Positions 1-9,047 of a stretch of 64,000 nucleotides of DNA are shown here, piece after piece. The first letter of the stretch is position 1; each line of letters begins with the position of its first letter. The DNA is from Rhodothermaceae bacterium (GTDB lineage Bacteria > Bacteroidota > Rhodothermia > Rhodothermales > Bin80), in NCBI GenBank assembly GCA_009838195.1, contig VXSC01000018.1:210115-274114 (forward strand), in the 5' to 3' direction. The translations under genes and the position numbers were made by a program. The notes under the pieces were generated by a model. That model was given only the letters and a program-made list of their open reading frames with translations. It was not told the DNA's origin and did not search any database.

Positions 1-214
1 TCTTCTACGTGCAAAGCAACAGAGGCTGGTAGACTCCATGATCTAACAATTGACATTCCAAGCCATGCAGTTACTTATCAATGGAATCCAAGCTGCGACC
101 GATTTGAATAAATGCTATTGTCAACCACCACTACCCCAGAATCGTGGTTTTCCGAAATACTCTCAGGGGTGAGATTCCACTCGGTTACTTGATATCTTAT
201 ACTATAAATCAGGC

Positions 215-862
215 TCATTCCCGTGCTTCTGCGATATTTGCACATAGGGTGCGAGCGCGTTCGGTCAGTGTTGAGAGTTGACCACTTCGAATAGCCTCTG
301 TATCAAACAGAGCACTGCCTAAACCCACGGCGGCGGCTCCTGCACGGATCCACTCACCTGCGTTTTCGGGAGTTACGCCTCCTGTTGGTGCCAATTTTAA
401 ATGTGGTAGCGGAGCTAAAAGCGCTCTTATATAACTCAATCCCAGCTGTTCTGCAGGAAAGACTTTCACCATGTCCGCCCCGTATTCGTGAGCGATTTGC
501 ACTTCGGTGGGAGTCAATGCACCTGGCAGAACCGGTAAGCCGCAAGCGTGCCCGGCGTGGATTACCTCTTTCTTTGTGATTGGGCTCACGATAAAGCTTG
601 CTCCTGCCGAAGCAACCTCATGAGTCTGCTCTTCTGTGATCACCGAGCCAGCCCCAATCAAGATCTCTGCGCCGTAGGATTTTCGCAGCGCCTCAATTGA
701 GGATAGCGCGTTCGGAGTTGTCAGAGTAACTTCAAGAACCGTAATCCCTCCGCGTATGAGTGCATCGACCGCTGGCTTGAGTGGCAATGCTTCTCGGAGA
801 CGCAAAACGGCAATTGCGCCTGATGCAAGCATTTTTTGGGTCCGGGCTCTTCGATTGTCCAT
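215..862 (-). CDS. eda: KDPG/KHG aldolase
   Basis: Bifunctional 4-hydroxy-2-oxoglutarate / 2-dehydro-3-deoxy-phosphogluconate aldolase of 215 aa, the usual family length. It cleaves KDPG to pyruvate and glyceraldehyde-3-phosphate in the Entner-Doudoroff or uronate pathways, in the cytoplasm. The Schiff-base lysine is K133 in VKVFPAEQ and the catalytic glutamate is E44 in VLEVTLTT. The phosphate-binding PTGGVTPEN motif is present. It starts at ATG and is transcribed away from the decarboxylase gene, so the roughly 80-170 bp between them must hold both promoters. No sugar-acid kinase or dehydratase lies in the window, so the pathway partner is not visible. Confidence 0.93.
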   Translation of the reverse strand: MDNRRARTQKMLASGAIAVLRLREALPLKPAVDALIRGGITVLEVTLTTPNALSSIEALRKSYGAEILIGAGSVITEEQTHEVASAGASFIVSPITKKEVIHAGHACGLPVLPGALTPTEVQIAHEYGADMVKVFPAEQLGLSYIRALLAPLPHLKLAPTGGVTPENAGEWIRAGAAAVGLGSALFDTEAIRSGQLSTLTERARTLCANIAEARE

Positions 863-1037
863 CTTTTTTCACAAATTGTGGAGCATTTTGGGTTTATGTT
901 CGTACCTAGATAGAGTGTAGCTGGTCGTATCTCCCATTCGATATATGCGACCAGGATTGGCCTCCGTGAACGCTTTTCTGCTCACTCAATTCAGAGTGCA
1001 CGGGGCCTCTTATCAACTCTCCAAAGATACTACCACC

Positions 1038-2621
1038 ATGAATCATTCAGTTCAGGTTCCCGCATCCAACACCAACGGGCAACACGATGTTAGGAAGAAT
1101 TCAGTGAATCAGAAATTTCTGGCTGAACTTGAGCAGCAGGCCCGTGCGCTTGAACCCACTCAAGAGGAGTTGGGAGAGTTGTTTACGAAAGTTGAAAGAT
1201 ACGCCCGTCGGCATATTTCAAATGTATGCGAGACTCCTGCCTTTGTTAAATCGAAGGAGCGGAGTGTGGGATTACTGTCCTCGCCCATCACTGAGACAGG
1301 GATCTCGCTGGATGACACATTACAACTTATGTATGATTACGTGGATCACGAGGGGCTGAATTCGGGGTCTCCCCGATATCTCGGCTACATTCCGTCTGGT
1401 GGGTTGCCACATTCAGCATTTGGCGATTTTCTCGCAGCCATCGGTGGGCGATATGCGGGGGTATTTCACTCTGCTCCTGGGGCTGTTCGTATGGAAAATA
1501 TGCTTATCCGCTGGATGGCAGAGGTTGTCGGCTATCCCAAAGGGGCTGGCGGTTATCTGGCTTCTGGCGGAAGTATTGCCAATTTGTCTGCGGTGATTAC
1601 TGCGCGTGAGGCAAGTGGACTTCGCGGAGCTGATTATGACCGTGCAGTCATATACATGACCGAGCACACACACCATTGTGTGGACAAGGCGCTCCGCATT
1701 GCGGGTATGGGTAGTTCAATACGGCGCAGGGTTGCTGAAGATGATCGCTACCGGATGTCTGCCGAGGCACTTGAGAAAACGATTGCTGCTGATCGAGCAT
1801 CTGGCCTGAACCCGTGGCTGATTGTCGCTTCCGCCGGCACGACCAATATGGGTACGGTAGACCCATTGGAAGACATCGCCTCCGTTGCTCGGTCAAACCA
1901 TCTCTGGTTTCATATTGACGGTGCGTACGGCGCGTTCTTCGCACTCTGTCCAGAAGGCCAGGAGGTTCTCTCCGGCATGGATCAATCAAATTCCCTGGTA
2001 CTAGACCCACATAAAACGCTTTTCCTGCCGTTTGGTACAGGAGCGCTCCTGGTGCGTGACCAGGAATTCCTTGGCCCGGCACATGGTGGTCGCGGTGAAT
2101 ACATGCGGGATATGGACTCGGATGCCCACGAACTTTCTCCGGCATATTTATCTCCCGAATTATCCAAACATTTTCGGGGGCTCCGCATGTGGTTGCCTCT
2201 CAAACTTCTGGGAGTAGCTCCATTCCGCTCGGCTTTGTCGGAAAAGATTCACCTGGCCCGGTACGCGTATGAGCGTCTCCAAAGTTTCGAGGGGGTTCAG
2301 GTTGGTCCGTCACCAGATTTATCTATTGTTACGTTCCGCTATGTCCCCGAAAAGGGAGATGCAAACGAGTTTAATCTTGCCCTGATCGACAACCCAGCCG
2401 AGAGGATTATGAAGCGTTGGCAGGATCGCGATGCAAACGAATTTAATCTCGCCCTGGTCAACAACCTGCATCGGGATGGTCGGGTATTCCTGACATCCAC
2501 GAGGATCAGGGGGACCGTAGTACTACGTTTGGCGGTCGGCTCATTCCGAACGCACCTGGAACACATCGATGAAGCGCTTGAGGTTCTGAGCGAGCATGTC
2601 AGGGCCCTGAAAGAGAGTTGA
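1038..2621 (+). CDS. PLP-dependent group II amino-acid decarboxylase
   Basis: Aromatic-L-amino-acid/glutamate decarboxylase-type fold-I PLP enzyme. The cofactor lysine is in DPHKTLF (about K326 from this start) and the PLP-ring aspartate is in FHIDGAYGAF. It removes the alpha-carboxyl group from an amino acid; the substrate cannot be read from sequence. An in-frame ATG at 945 would add 31 residues. The 1038 ATG was preferred because the extra segment does not look family-like, but neither start has a clear ribosome-binding site. Near the C-terminus a 24-residue segment is an in-frame tandem duplication (annotated separately) falling in the small domain that normally runs straight into the conserved RDGRVFL-type strand. 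Function after this insertion is uncertain. Confidence 0.85.
   Translation: MNHSVQVPASNTNGQHDVRKNSVNQKFLAELEQQARALEPTQEELGELFTKVERYARRHISNVCETPAFVKSKERSVGLLSSPITETGISLDDTLQLMYDYVDHEGLNSGSPRYLGYIPSGGLPHSAFGDFLAAIGGRYAGVFHSAPGAVRMENMLIRWMAEVVGYPKGAGGYLASGGSIANLSAVITAREASGLRGADYDRAVIYMTEHTHHCVDKALRIAGMGSSIRRRVAEDDRYRMSAEALEKTIAADRASGLNPWLIVASAGTTNMGTVDPLEDIASVARSNHLWFHIDGAYGAFFALCPEGQEVLSGMDQSNSLVLDPHKTLFLPFGTGALLVRDQEFLGPAHGGRGEYMRDMDSDAHELSPAYLSPELSKHFRGLRMWLPLKLLGVAPFRSALSEKIHLARYAYERLQSFEGVQVGPSPDLSIVTFRYVPEKGDANEFNLALIDNPAERIMKRWQDRDANEFNLALVNNLHRDGRVFLTSTRIRGTVVLRLAVGSFRTHLEHIDEALEVLSEHVRALKES
2358..2466 (+). repeat. In-frame 72-bp-period duplication inside decarboxylase gene
   Basis: Two 37-nt copies begin at 2358 and 2430, exactly 72 nt (24 codons) apart. 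Both encode DANEFNLAL followed by I/V-D/N-N. They differ at four positions, two of them silent, so the duplication is not brand new. It lengthens the C-terminal domain by 24 residues without breaking the frame. Confidence 0.85.
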
Positions 2622-3092
2622 TCACGCCACACTCTCTGACCTATTGCCGGAGTTCTGCTCAACAGGCACAATGAGGTCTCAGTTCCAGGGTTGTCCATGG
2701 GCTACAACGTGACACATTATTGGCTTACTCGGGATAGGAGAGCGGATTTGCAATCTCTGTCCACGTTTCGAATGTCATCTGGAGCCGGGATTGTTTAGCC
2801 GCCCGTCCTTATCCAATATCCATGAGGAAGGTGCCGACCGCAGGGATGATGGTGTGCGCACCACCGATTAATCTGATCATCCAAGTGGGTTGCTTTGGCG
2901 GCTCCAGTTGAAATCCTTCGAATCCCTCGGACTTGCTCCTGGGGTCCAGCGGGCAATCCCCCCTAGAAGAGGCAAGATAATTCCTGAACTGAAACGGCCT
3001 GAGCGGGAACGAGGGTTCTGCAGGGGGGCAAACGTAATCGCTACACATGAGTTTACGAACACAAAATCAATCGCCCCGAAGGGGGGAATCGA
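2622..3092. other. Intergenic, no convincing gene
   Basis: This stretch of 471 bp has short open frames on both strands (2809-3096), but none has a recognisable domain and they overlap one another. A small GC-rich palindrome (CCCC-gaa-GGGG, 3074-3084) lies directly before the ATG at 3093 and its G-run may serve as ribosome-binding site. Nothing else is seen. Confidence 0.5.
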
Positions 3093-3467
3093 ATGAGCGG
3101 AAATTATGAACTTGGTGACCGTGAAAAGATCAAAGAAATACGGGATCGTGAACGGTACTCAAGGAATGTACCTGTAATCGATGGTGATCCGCGTTTCCAG
3201 ATATACTGGACAAGCGAAGATGAGGTTGAGTTACACGTTTCAGAAGGGGCTTTGAATGGCGGAGGAATCCGGCAATTCAAGCTGCGGGGCGATGAGGTCG
3301 TCTGCGAGTTTTGGGAACGTGATGGCAAAGGTAAGCAATGGTACCCCGTAGAGAACAAACGGCTGGGTCGTCTGCAGGGCGGAGAATATCTGACCTGTCC
3401 GAATGCGTCACGGTTGCCGGAAATTATCGAGCGGGAATACGAGAATCTCTGCAGGTACTATGACTGA
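3093..3467 (+). CDS. Hypothetical protein, 124 aa
   Basis: Unrecognised soluble protein, acidic and rich in charged and aromatic residues, with alternating strand-like segments (FQIYWTSED, VELHVSEG, EVVCEFWERD). There is no signal peptide or membrane segment. A G-rich stretch (GGGGGGAA) sits just before the ATG. The next small gene follows 24 bp downstream on the same strand, so the two may share a transcript. No function is proposed. Confidence 0.55.
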   Translation: MSGNYELGDREKIKEIRDRERYSRNVPVIDGDPRFQIYWTSEDEVELHVSEGALNGGGIRQFKLRGDEVVCEFWERDGKGKQWYPVENKRLGRLQGGEYLTCPNASRLPEIIEREYENLCRYYD

Positions 3468-3491
3468 TCAACTTGCTGAATTGCCCCCTAG

Positions 3492-3758
3492 TTGGACCTG
3501 CCCTGCGAATCCAAGGTCGAGCAAGTGCCGGAATTGAACGATGAGGATGTGGAGAAGGAACTGGAACGCCTAGTGATTGAACATAAGGAACTATCGGAAT
3601 CAATCGAATCGCCCTGGGATCTGCAACGCCTTACCCGTCACCTGATCGTAACCACCGAAGCGTATGTCGTGCGCCTGTATATAGAATTATTGTGGGCCGA
3701 TGTGGGTAGCTTCGTGTCTGAGATGACAGCCATGATGTTCAAGACAGAAACGGGGTAG
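3492..3758 (+). CDS. Hypothetical small protein, 88 aa
   Basis: Unrecognised. It begins at TTG with no clear ribosome-binding site and has a glutamate-rich N-terminal half (EDVEKELERLVIEHKEL) predicted as helix, then a hydrophobic C-terminal helix around VVRLYIELLWADVGSF. Its position between the 124-aa gene and a two-helix membrane peptide suggests a small operon. It could be spurious. Confidence 0.35.
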   Translation: MDLPCESKVEQVPELNDEDVEKELERLVIEHKELSESIESPWDLQRLTRHLIVTTEAYVVRLYIELLWADVGSFVSEMTAMMFKTETG

Positions 3759-3778
3759 GATCTTGAGGATCTGGATAC

Positions 3779-3940
3779 ATGATGCTCTTGGGTCTTTTGT
3801 TTCTAATTCTCTCTCTTGCTTTGGGGGCGGGTGCCGTGTTCTTGCATGATAATGCAGGATGGGATAATACTTTAGTCCGCTGGCAGTGGGGGTTACTGGT
3901 GGCCGGGTTTTTACTTTTACTGTCCGGAATAATCATATAA
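3779..3940 (+). CDS. Small two-helix membrane protein, 53 aa
   Basis: Short frame starting at tandem ATG codons (3779 and 3782). Residues 3-22 are a hydrophobic helix (MMLLGLLFLILSLALGAGAV), then a polar turn with HDNAGWDN, then a second hydrophobic helix at residues 37-53 ending in GIII. The two-helix hairpin topology with a tryptophan-rich boundary (WDNTLVRWQW) is typical of real small membrane proteins. It lies 20 bp after the 88-aa frame on the same strand. Function unknown. Confidence 0.5.
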   Translation: MMLLGLLFLILSLALGAGAVFLHDNAGWDNTLVRWQWGLLVAGFLLLLSGIII

Positions 3941-4466
3941 ACCCGAGTATGTGAGGATGCTCCGAATGCAACGTAATACGCCTTATGTTTCGCCCCCCGC
4001 GGTCAATCCAGAGTGTAAATGCCACTTTTGTATCTTTTGTTATATGTGTAGATAATTCTTCGCCCTTTCTAATCTGCGAAGTAAAGGAAAGAAACGTGCA
4101 GCATAGGGTTACCGGTCGGACACATTTTTCAAACATTTCCTTTGTTGAAAATGAGCTTCTGCTGGTCCTATAATGCGAAAAATAGGTTGCCATAGAGTCC
4201 CAGTGGCCTTGGCACGGTCGCAGGATTTTTTCCTTAACACCTGAGTTATGTGATTTGGTACGCTAAATGGTTTCTGGAATAAATCGTTGAGGAAATAATT
4301 CAACTATTTGCAATAAATTGGAACTTTAATGCTCGGGAACACCTAATGTATATGGCTTCAAAAAAAAAATACATAATTAGCTGTCCCAACGAGGGTTAAG
4401 TAATTATTGAGTCCCCATTTCTAAATTGCCTAAGCTGCTTGGTAGCTCACTCAGTACTCACATATA
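3941..4466. other. AT-rich intergenic region upstream of R-M genes
   Basis: 526 bp, visibly more AT-rich than the flanking housekeeping DNA, with a run of A at about 4362. It contains an inverted repeat TTTTCAA / TTGAAAA (4126-4132 and 4145-4151). Short frames on both strands have no recognisable domain. It probably marks the left edge of the acquired restriction-modification segment and must include its promoter. Confidence 0.45.
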
Positions 4467-5327
4467 ATGGAAAGAATATCAAGCGAGCAGGACAATCCTT
4501 ATCCTGACTTTGTTAATCGCCTCCGGCTATTGATCTCGAAAAATCCCGAGATTATCACGCTTACGTTGAGTAATATTTTCACAATGCGTCTTATCGGAAA
4601 CAAGACACATGGGGACTTGGCAGAAATTGCTATATCGGAATTTATCAATCAGTACATGTATGATTTCCATTCAATTCATGTGGGAAAAGATTTATACAGG
4701 GCCAAGAAGCGTGAAGAAGATATCAAGGTCGTCAATGAGATAACAAAAACGGAATTCCCAATTAGCCTGAAAGCGTACGGAAATGGGCCCTTGCAATTAT
4801 CCACTAACAAATCATATACGATGTTTCCGAGGCTATCTGAGGAGGGTGTAATCATAACTGATAGGAACCGAATTTTCAATGTTTTGGATAGTTCTGCATT
4901 TGATGATTTTTATTCTGCGAATGTACTGCCACTGATATATGATGAAAAAACTAAACGCTGCAATATAATGGTTTTTGATTCAGTTAAAGCTCGAAATGCG
5001 GTCGCGAAGATTACACGTATAGATCATGGCCATGGGCGAAAACACCCGGTTTATTTGTTCTACGACTCAGATGACAATTACATCTGCGAAGTAAGATATG
5101 GTGGGGCATCTGCGAATGCACTACAGCGTGGGCTCTGGACTCACACTATCAGGGCACAGAAATTTTTTACGAGCGTCACAGATGGTTGGATAGATTACTC
5201 CCACAACAAGGTTTTAGTAAAGCTATTTTCTTGTGCCCTTGTGGCAAGCAGTAGTGGTCACCAAACTGCTTTAGATGTAATAAACGAAGACATCAGCAAA
5301 ATCAAAGAGTCGACCCAGAAAAGATAA
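4467..5327 (+). CDS. Putative type II restriction endonuclease, PD-(D/E)XK-like
   Basis: 286-aa protein next to, and overlapping by one base (TAATG), an adenine methylase, the standard layout of a type II R-M pair. A plausible PD-(D/E)XK core is visible: a glutamate in HGDLAEIA, then REEDIKV, then FPISLKAYG, where the acidic residue and the lysine would bind metal. The N-terminal part is helical. No named endonuclease family was recognised, so the call rests on context plus this motif. Base composition is more AT-rich than the neighbourhood, which suggests horizontal transfer. Confidence 0.6.
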   Translation: MERISSEQDNPYPDFVNRLRLLISKNPEIITLTLSNIFTMRLIGNKTHGDLAEIAISEFINQYMYDFHSIHVGKDLYRAKKREEDIKVVNEITKTEFPISLKAYGNGPLQLSTNKSYTMFPRLSEEGVIITDRNRIFNVLDSSAFDDFYSANVLPLIYDEKTKRCNIMVFDSVKARNAVAKITRIDHGHGRKHPVYLFYDSDDNYICEVRYGGASANALQRGLWTHTIRAQKFFTSVTDGWIDYSHNKVLVKLFSCALVASSSGHQTALDVINEDISKIKESTQKR

Positions 5328-6469
5328 TGTCAGTGAATTACACCTTGTTTGGCGATCCTGTCGTTACTGTTCCTGTAACAGAGGGAGTTAAATATGCCGG
5401 ATCCAAACTCAAATTACTGCCACACATTCTGCGCCTTGCACACCGGACCGGGGCAAAGAGCGTGTTAGACGGATTTTCCGGCACTACTCGTGTTTCGCAA
5501 GCATTTGCAAGATCAGGATATAGTGTCGTTTGCAATGATGTATCTGAGTGGTCCAAGGTGTTCGGGAACTGTTATTTAATGAACAAGATGCCTAGGATGC
5601 ACTACGAAGGAATTATCAACCACTTAAATGCTGTTCCTCCAAAAACCGGCTGGTTTACAAAACACTATGGCGGAATCGTTTCTCGCATTGGTCAACTGTC
5701 AGTGGAGCAGGACGGTCTCAAGAAACCTTGGCAGATTCATAATACACGCAAACTAGACGGGATCCGATCGGAGATAGACAGAATGGGTCTTTCTCCAATA
5801 GAGCATGCGGTCGCACTGACCAGTCTTATATTGGGGCTTGATCGTGTAGACAGCACAATTGGACATTTTGCATCGTACTTGAGAGAATGGTCAAGACGCT
5901 CCTTCAATATGCTCCGGTTGGAAATACCAAAATTATTTATCTCTGAGGAGGATAATCGGGTACTGCAAAGAGATGTATTCGATGTTTCCGGGATTGATGT
6001 CGATTTGGCATATTACGATCCCCCTTATGGTTCCAATAATGAGAAGATGCCACCATCACGAGTCAGATACACGGCCTACTATCACCTATGGACTAGTATT
6101 TGCCTGAATGACGAACCGGAACTCTTTGGAAAAGCAAAGCGCAGATTGGATTCTTCTGACAAGCTCTCAGCTTCTGTATTTGAAGAGTTCAGGAGGAATC
6201 CGGCCACAGGAAGATATTTCGCTGTTGAGGCACTTGAACAATTGATTGCTTCAACCCGTGCGAAATGGATTATCCTCTCTTACAGCTCCGGTGGGCGTAC
6301 CACCGCTACTGAAATAGACTCAATGATTCGAAATTGTGGTACAGTGCTAGAGTTTGTCAAGATTAATTACAAACGTAATGTGATGGCAAACATGAGATGG
6401 ACAAATGAGTGGTTGAGTGACGCTGAGTCGCCAAATTGCGAGTATCTGTTTCTCATTGATAAAGGGTGA
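5327..6469 (+). CDS. D12-class N6-adenine DNA methyltransferase
   Basis: 380-aa modification methylase of the D12 (Dam/DpnM-like) class. The SAM-binding motif is VKYAGSKLKLLPHI near the N-terminus followed by VLDGFSGTTRVSQAF, and the catalytic motif is DPPYGSNN (about residue 230). It methylates adenine at the site cut by the partner nuclease, protecting host DNA. Target sequence cannot be deduced. It overlaps the upstream nuclease gene by one base, so the pair is translationally coupled. The C-terminal part (RNVMANMRWTNEWL) is typical of methylases belonging to R-M systems rather than of orphan Dam. Confidence 0.85.
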   Translation: MSVNYTLFGDPVVTVPVTEGVKYAGSKLKLLPHILRLAHRTGAKSVLDGFSGTTRVSQAFARSGYSVVCNDVSEWSKVFGNCYLMNKMPRMHYEGIINHLNAVPPKTGWFTKHYGGIVSRIGQLSVEQDGLKKPWQIHNTRKLDGIRSEIDRMGLSPIEHAVALTSLILGLDRVDSTIGHFASYLREWSRRSFNMLRLEIPKLFISEEDNRVLQRDVFDVSGIDVDLAYYDPPYGSNNEKMPPSRVRYTAYYHLWTSICLNDEPELFGKAKRRLDSSDKLSASVFEEFRRNPATGRYFAVEALEQLIASTRAKWIILSYSSGGRTTATEIDSMIRNCGTVLEFVKINYKRNVMANMRWTNEWLSDAESPNCEYLFLIDKG

Positions 6470-6575
6470 GTGTAGAGCTCCAGAATAGCTCCGGCGACAA
6501 AACATGTTATATCAGTTGAATCGCGGGTGTCTTAAACCTGCTTAAGAATTCACCCTGCTTTTGTCCGATAACATC

Positions 6576-8030
6576 ATGCAACGTCCACTGAAGGCCACTT
6601 TCTCGACAATCTCGTTCCTGATATTGAGCATACAGCTGTCCGGTTACCAACCTGCAGATACCTCCAGTCAATCAAATGCCGTGATTAGTGCATCTGTTTC
6701 CGAGCACATCTCCAAACAAACAGCGCAAGAGCAGCCGCCAAACTTTATTGTGATACTGGCAGACGATCTTGGTTACGGTGATTTGGGGGCCTATGGTCAA
6801 AAGAAAATTCATACGCCAAGACTTGACCAAATGGCCGCGGAGGGAATGAGGTTCACGAGCTTTTATGCCGGACATACCGTCTGTGCACCATCCCGTGTAG
6901 CCCTCCTGACAGGTGTAGACATGGCGCATTCACATACACGATCCAATGCCGGACCCGGGCTTCAAGAAACAGACTTAACTGTGGCTGAAGTACTGAAGGA
7001 AGCAGATTACTCCACGGGAATCTTTGGTAAGTGGGGATTTGGAACACCGGAAAACGGCGCACCCGACCAGCAGGGATTTGATGAATTTCTGGGGTACCTG
7101 GGGCATGTTCACGCACACTCATACTATACAGATCACCTGTTCAGTATTCAGAACGGCAAAACAGAACAAGTACCTGTTGATACGACACAGTATACACCGG
7201 ATCTATTTACGGAAGCGGGACTAGATTTCATTACACGTCACAAGGATCATCCATTCCTGTTATACCTCCCTTATCCGCTGGTGCATGCGGAACTTTTGGT
7301 GCCGTCGGAGTCCATGAGACCCTATCTGGATAGTACGGGACAAAGTCTCCTAATGCCAGAAAAACCATTTCCCTGTTGTGGCGTCATTGGCACCTATCGT
7401 GGACAGAAGCAACCTCATGCAGCATTTGCAGGTATGGTTTCCAGACTTGATAGAGATGTTGGCCGGATACTGGATCATATCCGCGATCTTGAATTGGATG
7501 ACAACACGATCGTGTTTTTCACCAGTGACAATGGTCCACATATTGAAGGCGGAGCTGATCCCGGTTTCTTTGAAAGCAATGGTCCTCTGCGCGGGCTAAA
7601 ACGTGATTTATACGAAGGCGGTATCCGAGTACCTGCGATTGCCTGGGGCCCCGGAATCATCCCAGGAGGCATTGTGAGCGACCATCCTTGGGGTAGCTGG
7701 GATATCCCTGCTACGCTTGCAGATTTTGCAGATACATCTGGACCATCTACTAATGGAATTTCGATGCAAAATCTGCTGCGCGACGAGGGACCAGTCGCCC
7801 AGCACGAATATTTTTACTGGGAATTCAACAACGGTTGGGGTGGGCATTATGTACAGGCTATCCGCCAAAAAGATTGGAAACTACTACGTTTTGCTGAGCC
7901 CGAACGGACCTGGTTTGAGCTATACAATCTGCGTACAGATATCGGGGAATTCAATGACCTTGCCCCAAACTATCCAGAGATGGTTACGAGATTGAGTAAT
8001 CTGATAGACAAGGTTCGTGTGAATCCATGA
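6576..8030 (+). CDS. Sulfatase (formylglycine-dependent)
   Basis: 484-aa alkaline-phosphatase-superfamily sulfatase that hydrolyses sulfate esters, probably of polysaccharides. The formylglycine precursor is the cysteine of CAPSR (about C103), so a maturation enzyme is needed from elsewhere in the genome. Metal-binding acidic residues are in ILADDLGYGD and TSDNGPH. The C-terminal subdomain ending in ELYNLRTDIGEFNDL is intact. The start is ATG at 6576; a TTG at 6561 would add five residues. The N-terminus is a signal peptide, but the spot where a lipobox cysteine would be expected (LSG-C) reads LSGY, so the protein may be periplasmic rather than lipid-anchored. Confidence 0.9.
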   Translation: MQRPLKATFSTISFLILSIQLSGYQPADTSSQSNAVISASVSEHISKQTAQEQPPNFIVILADDLGYGDLGAYGQKKIHTPRLDQMAAEGMRFTSFYAGHTVCAPSRVALLTGVDMAHSHTRSNAGPGLQETDLTVAEVLKEADYSTGIFGKWGFGTPENGAPDQQGFDEFLGYLGHVHAHSYYTDHLFSIQNGKTEQVPVDTTQYTPDLFTEAGLDFITRHKDHPFLLYLPYPLVHAELLVPSESMRPYLDSTGQSLLMPEKPFPCCGVIGTYRGQKQPHAAFAGMVSRLDRDVGRILDHIRDLELDDNTIVFFTSDNGPHIEGGADPGFFESNGPLRGLKRDLYEGGIRVPAIAWGPGIIPGGIVSDHPWGSWDIPATLADFADTSGPSTNGISMQNLLRDEGPVAQHEYFYWEFNNGWGGHYVQAIRQKDWKLLRFAEPERTWFELYNLRTDIGEFNDLAPNYPEMVTRLSNLIDKVRVNP

Positions 8031-8155
8031 CGCCGCAGTAGCTAATCATCAGAAAAGTCTGGCATCTTTGCACCGAACTCTCCTGCCGATGATTGCCACT
8101 TGCAAGGCTGTGAGAAGTATCCGGTATACAGGTAGTCTGGACGGAGGGGGCCTGA

Positions 8156-9043
8156 CTATTCGCCCCGCAATTCAGCGTGCGTCGTGCGTGCGATTCCTGC
8201 CCCCAGAGCAGCTGAGTCGGCATCATCCTCTAATCCCTCAATCAGAATAATCAGAACATAGGGTGGGGAGTTTGGTGGGTAGATGATGGCGGCATCGTGA
8301 TGAATACGCGTGATTTGCCCGGTCTTGTGTGCAACCAGTACGTCGGACGGGAGTCCGGCGGGAATCATTTCATTGAATGCCTGGTCCAGCAGTACCTCAA
8401 CCATGTTGCTATCTGCCGCGGGGCTGACTGCTTTTCCCTGGTGGATGGCCTCTAAGAGGGTTGCCAAAGCGCGGGCTGTCGTTGAGTTGCTGAGACCAAG
8501 TTCAAAGGCTTTGAGATCTTCTACTCCCCGAAGTACCTGCATACCGGGAGCTCCCAGAGAATTGACTGTTTCCTGAACAGGCTCTGCTCCCAAAAAGTCA
8601 ATCAGAAGATTCGTAGCGAGATTGGACGATACAGTAATCATTTGATAGATCAAGTCCGAGATCGTCATGCGTTCTCCCAGCCGTTCATAGATCGCATCGT
8701 CCGAATCCTCCTCAATACGGTAGGGAGTCCCATCCACAATTGAGCGGAAAGAGTTTTTTACTTCAAGGGTTGAGTCCAGGGAAAGGCCAGTGTCCCGAAC
8801 TCTCCGCCATGCTTCAATCTGCACCGGTACCTTCATCGTGCTAGCAGCATGAAAAGGGCGGTCGGGAAGTATGTCCAGAGTGGTTTGTGTGCTTGCATCC
8901 CGAATCGCTACAGCGACCGTAGCATTAGGATACTCGCTGATCACAGTCTCTATTTTGTCCTGCAGCGTAACGGGCTCATTGCATGAGAGTACAGTTCCGC
9001 CAATCAGGATCAGCATCATCAGTCTGAAAAGGGAACGATTCAC
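8156..9043 (-). CDS. Class A beta-lactamase-like serine hydrolase lipoprotein
   Basis: 295-aa protein of the beta-lactamase/penicillin-binding superfamily. It has the nucleophile motif S68-T-M-K71, SSN at 139-141 in place of SDN, a plausible general-base glutamate at E175 (GVED) and K240-T-G. The N-terminus is a lipoprotein signal with LSC at 19-21. It starts at GTG, four bases after the hisG stop, so it is the last gene of a hisE-hisG operon. It could be a true beta-lactamase or a peptidoglycan-modifying hydrolase; the SSN variant makes antibiotic hydrolysis uncertain. Confidence 0.8.
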   Translation of the reverse strand: MNRSLFRLMMLILIGGTVLSCNEPVTLQDKIETVISEYPNATVAVAIRDASTQTTLDILPDRPFHAASTMKVPVQIEAWRRVRDTGLSLDSTLEVKNSFRSIVDGTPYRIEEDSDDAIYERLGERMTISDLIYQMITVSSNLATNLLIDFLGAEPVQETVNSLGAPGMQVLRGVEDLKAFELGLSNSTTARALATLLEAIHQGKAVSPAADSNMVEVLLDQAFNEMIPAGLPSDVLVAHKTGQITRIHHDAAIIYPPNSPPYVLIILIEGLEDDADSAALGAGIARTTHAELRGE

Positions 9044-9047
9044 GGTT

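Noticed and set aside
2809..3096. Overlapping frames on both strands resembling a short protein
   Set aside because: They overlap one another, lack domains and ribosome-binding sites, and read like non-coding GC-rich DNA.
3933..4193. Minus-strand frame considered as a transposase remnant
   Set aside because: Only vague resemblance (ITKDTKVAF); no conserved DDE block or adjacent inverted repeats could be found.
4204..4225. TGGCACGG sequence as a sigma-54 promoter
   Set aside because: The -12 GC element is not at the required spacing (reads GG), despite rpoN being in the window.
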